From contig JBJOPY010000266.1 in the NCBI GenBank assembly GCA_046050405.1, positions 1-9,554 on the forward strand: a DNA stretch of 9,554 nucleotides, given 5' to 3'. The number at the start of each line of letters is the position of its first letter. The first letter of the stretch is position 1. Of this stretch, positions 1-5,534 are shown piece after piece. Under the pieces are notes generated by a model. That model was not told the origin of the DNA and made no database searches. It saw only the letters and a list, made by a program, of their open reading frames with translations. The DNA comes from JADKCL01 sp046050405. Its GTDB lineage: Bacteria; Bacteroidota; Bacteroidia; J057; JADKCL01. Made by a program: the position numbers and the translations under genes.

Positions 1-1450
1 TGGCGATCTCCCCGGATATCCCCGTGTCGATCTCGTCGAAGATCAAGACCGAAAGCTCCGCCTTCTCCGCCAAGGCGGCCTTGATGGCGAGCATCACGCG
101 TGACACCTCGCCGCCCGAGGCGATCTGTCCGAGCGTCCCCATCGGCATCCCTGCATTTGTCCGAATCCGGAATTCCACCTGGTTGATCCCTGTGGGGTTC
201 GGTTGGATGCGCATGCCATCCAGCTCCAGGATTCCATGGGCATCCTCATTCCGCAGTACCTCGACCTCAAACTTGGCATTTTGCAGGCCGACCTGATTCA
301 GCAGCTCATCCACGCTGGAGTTCAGCGTCCCGACCCCCTTCTTCCGATGTTCCTCGAGCGCAAGCCCGGCTTCCAGAACTATCTTCTTTGCCTTGCCCAA
401 TTCCACACGGAGGGTTTCGATCTGCTCCCCGAGCGATTCATCATGCTCCAGCCTGGATCGGTAGTCGTCCCGCATGGCGATGAGACCACCGATGTTTTGA
501 ACGGAAAACTTCTTCTTCAGGCGCTGCAAGAAGTCTGCCCGTTCCTGCATGGCCTGCAGTGCACCCGGATCGAGATCTATGCTGTCAGAGATGCTCACGA
601 GTTCTGCCACGGCGTCTTGAAGCAGGATCCTGGCTTCCACCAGGCTCCTCTGATGCTCTCCGATCCCATGGTTGAACTTTGAGATGCGGTCAAGGCGCCC
701 GATTGCCTCGCTCATCTGGCCATAGGCCGAGGTCTCCTCCTCAAAGAGGCTGCCGATGACAAATGCCAATGTCTCCTTGATCTCTCCAGCATGCTCGAGC
801 ACCCTGAGCTCCGCCTCCAGCCTCGCCTCCTCCTCCACGCTCAGCCCGGCCGCCATCAATTCCTCGACCACGGACCGGAAATAATCCTGCTGGTTCCGGG
901 CTGCCGCATCCTCCTTCTCCAGGTTCTCGATTTGCCTGTGGATGTGGCCGAGGGCGGACAGCTTTTTGGAAAAATCGTTGGATTCCAGGGTCGTCCCGGC
1001 ATATTGATCCAGCAACCGAAGCTGGAAATCGGAGTCGGTCAGCATCTGGTTCTGGTGCTGGCCATGAAGATCCACGAGGACCCCGGTGACCTCCTTCAGC
1101 AGTTGCAGGGTGACGGGGGTGTCATTGATGAATGCCCGTGACTTTCCGTCACTGCTCGCCTCGCGCCGGATCACCAGCAAGTCATCCTCCCAGTCGAATT
1201 CCTCCTTGCGCTTGAGTTCGGCCATGGTCCCCGCTGGCAGATTCTGGAAAACAGCCTCCACCACACACTTCTTTTCAGGGTGGAAGATCATGCCGTAGTC
1301 AACCCGCCTCCCCAGAATGAGGCCGATGGCCCCGAGAAGCAACGACTTTCCGGCACCCGTCTCTCCCGTAAGGATGTTCAGCCCCTTACCGAGCAGGAGG
1401 TCGGTTTGGTCGATCAGGGCAAAATTCGATATGCGGAGTGACCGAAGCAT
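1..1450 (-). CDS. recN: DNA repair protein RecN (C-terminus beyond window)
   Basis: RecN is an SMC-like ATPase of the cytoplasm that acts early in recombinational repair of double-strand breaks. The 483 residues seen start with MLRSLRISNFALIDQ, the usual RecN opening. A Walker A motif GETGAGKS lies at residues 29-36. A long central region (about 150-400), rich in Glu, Lys, Leu and Ala, fits the coiled-coil arms. The ABC signature ASGGEVSRVMLAI starts at residue 444 and Walker B VLIFDE is at 468-473, followed by the D-loop DTG. RecN is usually about 550 residues, so roughly 70 C-terminal residues are missing, only because the window ends; the frame is open throughout. The start ATG lies 2 nt after the stop of the small upstream gene, so the two are probably cotranscribed and translationally coupled. 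I see no LexA-like box. The identification is very secure. Confidence 0.97.
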   Translation of the reverse strand, partial: MLRSLRISNFALIDQTDLLLGKGLNILTGETGAGKSLLLGAIGLILGRRVDYGMIFHPEKKCVVEAVFQNLPAGTMAELKRKEEFDWEDDLLVIRREASSDGKSRAFINDTPVTLQLLKEVTGVLVDLHGQHQNQMLTDSDFQLRLLDQYAGTTLESNDFSKKLSALGHIHRQIENLEKEDAAARNQQDYFRSVVEELMAAGLSVEEEARLEAELRVLEHAGEIKETLAFVIGSLFEEETSAYGQMSEAIGRLDRISKFNHGIGEHQRSLVEARILLQDAVAELVSISDSIDLDPGALQAMQERADFLQRLKKKFSVQNIGGLIAMRDDYRSRLEHDESLGEQIETLRVELGKAKKIVLEAGLALEEHRKKGVGTLNSSVDELLNQVGLQNAKFEVEVLRNEDAHGILELDGMRIQPNPTGINQVEFRIRTNAGMPMGTLGQIASGGEVSRVMLAIKAALAEKAELSVLIFDEIDTGISGEIA

Positions 1451-1452
1451 GA

Positions 1453-1701
1453 TTACCAGGCACTGATGATTTCGTAAGCGATGTAATCTATTTGCGAGAC
1501 CTGAAGTTCCCGCCGATGGCGCTTCTTGCTAGTCCAGGAGGCGTTTCCGTCTTCCAACACGATGCGCCCTTGGTCGGCAGACAAGACCATGCCGCAATGG
1601 GTCAATCCGTCCAAGGTGATCACTTGCACGGCTTTCCCTTGCAGTCCGTCCAATTCCATCGAAATCTTGCTGCGCGGGATGCGAATCGTTCGTTTCCCCA
1701 T
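1453..1701 (-). CDS. Small hypothetical protein with Sm-like (LSm/Hfq-fold) sequence pattern
   Basis: This encodes 82 residues of no family I can name with certainty. The centre has the pattern of an Sm fold: LxGKxVQV (20-27), LDGLTHCGMVLSADQ (30-44), RIVLED (46-51), a basic loop SKKRHRR (58-64), then LQVSQIDYI (66-74). This resembles Sm1 (hydrophobic, dG, G-hydrophobic-L, xxD) and a short Sm2-like strand. An RNA-binding or ring-forming role is therefore inferred, not shown. The ATG at 1701 was chosen because a TAnnTTTG promoter box sits just upstream. The frame stays open to 1821, but that would overlap the box and the end of the preceding gene. An internal Met15 (start 1659) is an alternative that would leave a normal leader. 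The stop is 2 nt before the recN ATG. The gene may encode a conserved partner of recN, or simply share its transcript. Confidence 0.7.
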   Translation of the reverse strand: MGKRTIRIPRSKISMELDGLQGKAVQVITLDGLTHCGMVLSADQGRIVLEDGNASWTSKKRHRRELQVSQIDYIAYEIISAW

Positions 1702-1705
1702 GCCG

Positions 1706-1713
1706 CAAAGATA
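1706..1713 (-). promoter_or_regulatory. Bacteroidota-type -7 promoter box before the Sm-like gene and recN
   Basis: TATCTTTG on the minus strand matches the Bacteroidota -7 consensus TAnnTTTG exactly. Only four bases (CGGC) separate it from the ATG at 1701, so a start site 5-7 nt downstream would fall at or within the start codon. I see no good TTG at -33. The same octamer followed by a C/G-rich stretch lies before bamD, which supports it being a real element. Confidence 0.6.
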
Positions 1714-1783
1714 GGGACGATTCGGATGGAAGATGAATGAATGACGGTGAAGGGTGGGCTGCTCCATAGGCAAGCATCCCTCA

Positions 1784-2692
1784 TCACTTCTCCTGCCGGA
1801 TCTTTTCGTAATCCTGTGCATTTCCGGGATCGATCTCGCTCATGATTCTAACCACTTCCGACTTCTCCTGCATATTGCCCTTCTGGAAGATTTGGATGAT
1901 CTCCTGCGACTTCGCCGTATAGAATACCCTGGTGATGTACTTGGCTGGGAAGCGCTGGTTCAGCTTCTGCAGCTCCTTGATCGCATTCAGCACGGCAACC
2001 CTGGCGGCAGGCAGGTTTTTCACCATCTGATCCAGTCCCTGGCGGTGATAGGTGTAGTAAATGCTGTGAATCTGCTTCAGCGAGTTGTCCAGCATCTCGT
2101 TGGCGAGCCAGTATCGGTTGCGCGTCCCATCGAAGTTGCGCCAGCCACTGCCGCCGCCCGTGGCGGCGAGGTTGACGATGTTTTGGGCTTTCTGGAAATA
2201 GGGGACGCCGCTCCCCAGCTCGAAGGTCTCCTGGTCGAAGCCGATGATGGTGTAGCAGTAGAAGTTCAGGATGGAGGTCAGCTCATCGATGTAGTTGTTC
2301 TCGGAAAACTCCAGCGGTGTGAAGGGCACGAACTTGAAGGCAGCATCCTGGTCCTGAAGGTTGACCACCAAGGACTCGTAATCCGAATGGTACACTGGCC
2401 GGATGACCTGCACCTGGATGGTCGCTGTGAACCTGTCCACCTCAGGGCGGTCGTTGATCATGATCTGCATTTTGCATTTGATCCGCTCATTCGGCTCATA
2501 TTTCAGATCCGTCCATCGGCGGAAGTTGACATACTTCGTGATGGCGTCCTCCATCTGTGGATAGATGCTCTGGTCACTGCCGACAGTAGGTGCCAGTACC
2601 GTCACGACGCATTGGAGCTCCTGTGCCGTTGACGCCGTGGCTAGCATGATGCAGCAGAAGAAGGCAAGGCTGGCTTTGCGAACTGTTTTCAT
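1784..2692 (-). CDS. Secreted DUF4835 family protein
   Basis: This 302-residue protein has a classical signal peptide: basic MKTVRKAS, a hydrophobic core to about residue 20, and a likely cleavage STA|QELQ after residue 23, with no lipobox Cys. The mature part is expected in the periplasm or at the outer membrane. It looks like the DUF4835 family of Bacteroidota: an early QELQC, an N-terminal beta-rich part with many Val/Ile strands (about 50-130), FTPLEFSENNYIDELTSILNFY around 120-145, and a helical C-terminal half. I recall that some databases associate this family with type IX secretion (PorD), but the window cannot prove that. Its ATG overlaps the coaBC stop by 4 nt (ATGA), so it is translationally coupled to coaBC and likely transcribed from the bamD promoter. 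The same neighbourhood (coaBC, DUF4835, recN) is common in Bacteroidota. The family assignment is good; the function is unknown. Confidence 0.88.
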   Translation of the reverse strand: MKTVRKASLAFFCCIMLATASTAQELQCVVTVLAPTVGSDQSIYPQMEDAITKYVNFRRWTDLKYEPNERIKCKMQIMINDRPEVDRFTATIQVQVIRPVYHSDYESLVVNLQDQDAAFKFVPFTPLEFSENNYIDELTSILNFYCYTIIGFDQETFELGSGVPYFQKAQNIVNLAATGGGSGWRNFDGTRNRYWLANEMLDNSLKQIHSIYYTYHRQGLDQMVKNLPAARVAVLNAIKELQKLNQRFPAKYITRVFYTAKSQEIIQIFQKGNMQEKSEVVRIMSEIDPGNAQDYEKIRQEK

Positions 2693-3882
2693 TTCTTGAT
2701 TGCTTTGCAGACGACCGCCAGAATGTCAGCCGCCACCGCTTCCTTGTGTTTCAGCTCAAATTCGGTCTTTTGGCCATCCTGCCCATAGACCGTAACCTTG
2801 TTGGACGACAACCCAAATCCCGCGCCAGCATCCCGGAGGGAATTCAGGACGATGAAATCGAGGTTTTTCCGGCGCATCTTGTCGAGTGCATGCGCCTCTT
2901 CATCGTTGGTTTCCAGTGCAAACCCCACGAGTACCTGACCTTCGGGCTTCGTATCCCCCAGATGCTTCAAGATGTCCTTGGTACGGCGAAGCTCCAGGGC
3001 CATGTTCCCGGCTGCTTTCTTGATCTTGGCACTGCTGGTTTCGATGGGCTGATAGTCGCCAACGGCCGCCGCCATGATGATCATGTCTTGTGCGGAACTC
3101 CGGTAGGTGATCGCATCAAACATCTCCTCCGCCGATACCACCCGGTGGATTTCCCAGGGCCCTGTCGGTGATAGGGAAACGGGGCCGGAGACCAATGTCA
3201 CCTCTGCCCCCAGCATCGCTGCCCTCCGGGCAATGGCGTAGCCCATCATGCCGGTGGACGCGTTGCTGATGAATCGCACAGGGTCGATGGCCTCCCGTGT
3301 GGGGCCTGCGGAAACCAGGACCTTCCTGCCCGCCAGGGGCTTTGGACTGAACTGCGCCACCGCAACGGCGTAGATTTCCTCCGGCTCCGCCATCCGCCCC
3401 TCCCCTTCCAGCCCACTTGCCAGGAATCCCCTGCCTGCTGCGATCACCATCACCCCGTCACTTTCCAGCTGGGCCATGTTCCGCTTGGTACTCGGATGCA
3501 GGTACATGTCCGCATCCATCGCAGGGGCTGCCATCACCGGGCATTTTGCGCTGAGAAACACCGCCATCAGCGCATCGTCACATACTCCTGTGGCCATCTT
3601 CGCAAGGGTGTTGGCGGTGGCCGGTGCCACGACCATCAGATCCGCCCAGGCCCCCAGGTGTACGTGCTCCGTCCAGGTACCCTCCCACAGGCCTGCAAAA
3701 ACGGGGTTCTGCGACAAATTTGAAAACGTAAGGGGACCCACAAATTGTTTTGCCCCTTCCATCATCACGACACGAACCTCCGCGCCTCCCTTAATGAAAA
3801 GCCGCACAAGAAGTGCGGCTTTGTATGCTGCGATACTACCTGTGATGCCTACAATGATTTTCTTGCCGGCAAGCATGGGCAT
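2689..3882 (-). CDS. coaBC: Bifunctional phosphopantothenoylcysteine decarboxylase / phosphopantothenate-cysteine ligase
   Basis: CoaBC joins cysteine to 4'-phosphopantothenate and then decarboxylates the product to 4'-phosphopantetheine, two cytoplasmic steps of coenzyme A synthesis. The 397 residues have the two usual domains. CoaC (about 1-178) has the FMN-binding GSIAAYKA (15-22), active-site His75 in TEHVHLGAWAD, PATANT (86-91) and PAMDADMY (120-127). CoaB (about 184-397) has the nucleotide-binding AGPTREAIDPVRFISN (192-207), MAAAVGDYQP (270-279), the KIKK motif (286-289), and a C-terminal LNSL with NKVTVYG. Departures from the E. coli motifs are PAMD for PAMN, ASGL for the ACGD clamp, and STGMMG for SSGKMG. 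The first may be a lineage trait. The start is 1 nt after the rpoZ stop (TGACATG); the second Met (MLAGKK, start 3876) is a possible alternative. Its stop overlaps the next gene by 4 nt. Confidence 0.97.
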   Translation of the reverse strand: MPMLAGKKIIVGITGSIAAYKAALLVRLFIKGGAEVRVVMMEGAKQFVGPLTFSNLSQNPVFAGLWEGTWTEHVHLGAWADLMVVAPATANTLAKMATGVCDDALMAVFLSAKCPVMAAPAMDADMYLHPSTKRNMAQLESDGVMVIAAGRGFLASGLEGEGRMAEPEEIYAVAVAQFSPKPLAGRKVLVSAGPTREAIDPVRFISNASTGMMGYAIARRAAMLGAEVTLVSGPVSLSPTGPWEIHRVVSAEEMFDAITYRSSAQDMIIMAAAVGDYQPIETSSAKIKKAAGNMALELRRTKDILKHLGDTKPEGQVLVGFALETNDEEAHALDKMRRKNLDFIVLNSLRDAGAGFGLSSNKVTVYGQDGQKTEFELKHKEAVAADILAVVCKAIKK

Positions 3883-3883
3883 G

Positions 3884-4213
3884 TCACGGATTCAATTCCG
3901 GATGGTTCGTATCACTGGGATTGTCCCGGTGGCGCCAATACACCCCTTGCTTCATGAACTCTTCCACCGCCACACGGGTGGGTTTTGGCAGCCTTTCATA
4001 TTGCTTCGAGATCTCGATCTGCTCACGGTTTTCCGTGATCTCATCCAGATTGTCGTGGGCAGGCGCAAACTCCGCCAATTTGCGGCCGAGCTCCTCCTTC
4101 ATGGCGGTGGTGTGCTGGTTGCTGCGCAATCCGATGAGGGAAACAGACTTGTAGATGTTGCCAGTCAGGTGGCTCATTTCATCCAAATCCAAAGGCAGGA
4201 AATCATTCTCCAT
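3884..4213 (-). CDS. rpoZ: DNA-directed RNA polymerase omega subunit (Bacteroidota type)
   Basis: Omega is the small subunit that supports assembly of beta' in RNA polymerase. The 109-residue product has the Bacteroidota omega pattern: GNIYKSVSLIGLRSNQ (18-33), corresponding to the helix that contacts beta', then LGRKLAEF (42-49) and the typical ENREQIEISKQYERLPKP (61-78), followed by VAVEEF. The C-terminal tail after about residue 92 is polar and probably disordered. The start ATG is 10 nt after the bamD stop, and the stop is 1 nt before the coaBC start, so it lies inside a tight operon. rpoZ next to coaBC is a common arrangement in bacteria; here bamD occupies the upstream slot where many lineages carry gmk. 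Nothing looks broken. Confidence 0.93.
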   Translation of the reverse strand: MENDFLPLDLDEMSHLTGNIYKSVSLIGLRSNQHTTAMKEELGRKLAEFAPAHDNLDEITENREQIEISKQYERLPKPTRVAVEEFMKQGVYWRHRDNPSDTNHPELNP

Positions 4214-4223
4214 TTGAAATCAA

Positions 4224-5246
4224 TTATTCTTTAAATTTCTCTTCGTACTGCCGATACAGCTTGTCGGCCTCAGCCAAGAATTCACTTTTCGGGTACTTTT
4301 CCTGAAAACTGCGGTAGGATTCAAGGGCATCGGAGTATTTCTGCTTTCGAAGATCCTCATCCGTTGCTTCCATCACAATCGCCATCGACCGCCTAAAAGC
4401 CTCAAAGGCTGATTTTTCATCGTTCTTCGCCTGTTCCGCGAGCAATTTCTCCCGATTCCGCTCAATCTCCAGGCGAAGCTTTTCAGCCTCGCCTGCAAAG
4501 TTACTCGAAGGAAACTTCTGCACAAACTTTTCCTGAATTTCCAGCGCCTCATCGTACCGTTCCAGTCGCTTGGAATTCACGCTTGATGCGGCAAGTCCCA
4601 CTGCCGACTTGACCAGCAGAAACTGTGCCTCCTCACGGAACTTGGAATCGGGAAACTCGTCGATCATGACCTTGAAAGCCTCCACTCCCGCCTTGTGGTA
4701 CCCGATCTTGTGGTAAAGGTTCGCTTGCTCGAACGCCTTCTTGGCCAGTCTTTCACGCAATTCACTAAGGTACTCCATGCTCTGGGCCTTGTGCCCGGTG
4801 TCCGGGTGGCGGCTCAGAAAGAGCTGGAACTGATTGATGGCCTTGTAGGTATATTTTTGATCGAGATTATAGGGATCCGAGATCTGGTAGTAGCACTTGG
4901 CGGTCATGAACTCAAACTCCTCGGCATGCTTGCTCTGCGGGTATTTCTGGGAATAGTCGTCAAAATAGAAGGCTGCGGTCACAAGCTCACCCAGGAAATA
5001 GCGACAGTAGGCAAATTTATAGTACATCTCCTCCATCCTGGGATTCCCACGATAAACCGCCATCAATTCCTCGTACAAGTAAACCGCCTGGTCGTACTTC
5101 TTGTGCCGATAGTAGGCACTTGCCGCACTGTCCTTGTCCGCAATCGCATCGCTTTTCGCGAGTTTCTTGTAAGGATCGCAACCCGACAAGGCAATCGTCA
5201 GCACTGCAATGGCGACAAATATGCTTGGGAATACGATTTTTCGCAT
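4224..5246 (-). CDS. bamD: Outer membrane assembly lipoprotein BamD-like, with extra C-terminal TPR
   Basis: BamD is the essential lipoprotein partner of BamA in inserting beta-barrel proteins into the outer membrane, on its periplasmic face. The 340-residue product starts with MRKIVFPS, a hydrophobic segment, and a lipobox LSGC with the lipidated Cys at 23, followed by DPYKKLAKS. Tetratricopeptide-like units are visible at about 41-80, 84-120, 133-168, 184-220, 230-262 and 303-336; repeated FP/YPxSxFxxEA-type turns (199-207, 245-253, 318-327) mark several of them. Usual BamD proteins are about 245-285 residues, so this one has about 60-70 extra C-terminal residues, including a polar helix (about 262-295) and one further TPR. 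The start at 5246 was chosen over the longer open frame to 5411 because it gives a perfect lipoprotein signal and lies directly after a promoter box. It heads the operon with rpoZ and coaBC. Confidence 0.92.
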   Translation of the reverse strand: MRKIVFPSIFVAIAVLTIALSGCDPYKKLAKSDAIADKDSAASAYYRHKKYDQAVYLYEELMAVYRGNPRMEEMYYKFAYCRYFLGELVTAAFYFDDYSQKYPQSKHAEEFEFMTAKCYYQISDPYNLDQKYTYKAINQFQLFLSRHPDTGHKAQSMEYLSELRERLAKKAFEQANLYHKIGYHKAGVEAFKVMIDEFPDSKFREEAQFLLVKSAVGLAASSVNSKRLERYDEALEIQEKFVQKFPSSNFAGEAEKLRLEIERNREKLLAEQAKNDEKSAFEAFRRSMAIVMEATDEDLRKQKYSDALESYRSFQEKYPKSEFLAEADKLYRQYEEKFKE

Positions 5247-5254
5247 ATAGGCGG

Positions 5255-5262
5255 CAAAGATA
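5255..5262 (-). promoter_or_regulatory. Bacteroidota-type -7 promoter box of the bamD-rpoZ-coaBC operon
   Basis: TATCTTTG on the minus strand is an exact TAnnTTTG match, eight bases (CCGCCTAT) before the bamD ATG at 5246. The expected start site would leave a leader of only a few nucleotides. The context TATCTTTGCCGCC closely parallels TATCTTTGCGGC before the small gene at 1701. I see no convincing TTG at -33. Confidence 0.65.
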
Positions 5263-5459
5263 CAGGATTCCGATGGTTTCGTCCTTATGAAATTGGCGAG
5301 GTTATCCGTCTCCAGTGCGAGCCATGACCCATGCATTTCACTGCTTCCGAACCCCTCTCCGTCCCGCCATTCTCCAGCGTGGAATATGGCCCGGCTTCGG
5401 GCTTTATGCACCCATCCTCTAATTTTGCGGAATTGCTGCTTGCAAGGACGGCTGATTTT

Positions 5460-5488
5460 TTGAATTTGAGCATTTCCTTGTAACTTTA
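5460..5488 (+). promoter_or_regulatory. Candidate promoter of the alpha-oxoamine synthase gene
   Basis: TTG at 5460-5462, an 18-base spacer, and TAACTTTA at 5481-5488 match the Bacteroidota form TTG-N17-23-TAnnTTTG except for the last base. A second candidate, TATACTTG (5504-5511), also has one mismatch. The first would give a leader of about 40 nt before the TTG start at 5535. Confidence 0.4.
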
Positions 5489-5534
5489 CGCCGCATTGTG
5501 CACTATACTTGGTTCAACCTAAACGCATAGAGAC

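Larger units (their letters stand above)
5247..5534. other. Divergent intergenic region between bamD and the alpha-oxoamine synthase gene
   Basis: The 288 bases hold the bamD promoter box at one end and the candidate plus-strand promoter near 5481-5488. The middle (about 5285-5470) has a minus-strand open frame of 62 codons with no recognisable domain and no supporting start signal. There is also a short hairpin, GCCCG-GCTT-CGGGC, at 5389-5402 without a T-tract. I see no RNA gene or repeat here. Confidence 0.6.

Noticed and set aside
1702..1821. Upstream extension of the Sm-like gene to 1821
   Set aside because: It would overlap the end of the DUF4835 gene and the TATCTTTG box; the extra residues look like random sequence rich in His, Pro and Arg.
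1754..2632. Long plus-strand open frame (about 290 codons) opposite the DUF4835 gene
   Set aside because: It is a mirror of a well-supported coding gene, rich in Leu, His and Asp as expected of antisense frames, with no domain or promoter.
3476..4234. Plus-strand open frame of about 250 codons opposite coaBC and rpoZ
   Set aside because: It spans two recognised genes in antisense, with a low-complexity Arg/His/Ser-rich product and no family features.
5389..5402. Short GC hairpin in the bamD upstream region as a terminator
   Set aside because: Only 5 bp with no useful T-tract and no gene ending nearby.
5247..5411. N-terminal extension of bamD up to 5411
   Set aside because: It would bury the lipoprotein signal and the promoter box inside the coding region; the start at 5246 gives a perfect signal peptide and lipobox.
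5285..5473. Minus-strand 62-codon frame in the divergent intergenic region
   Set aside because: No family resemblance, no promoter or start signal of its own, and atypical composition; it is probably chance.
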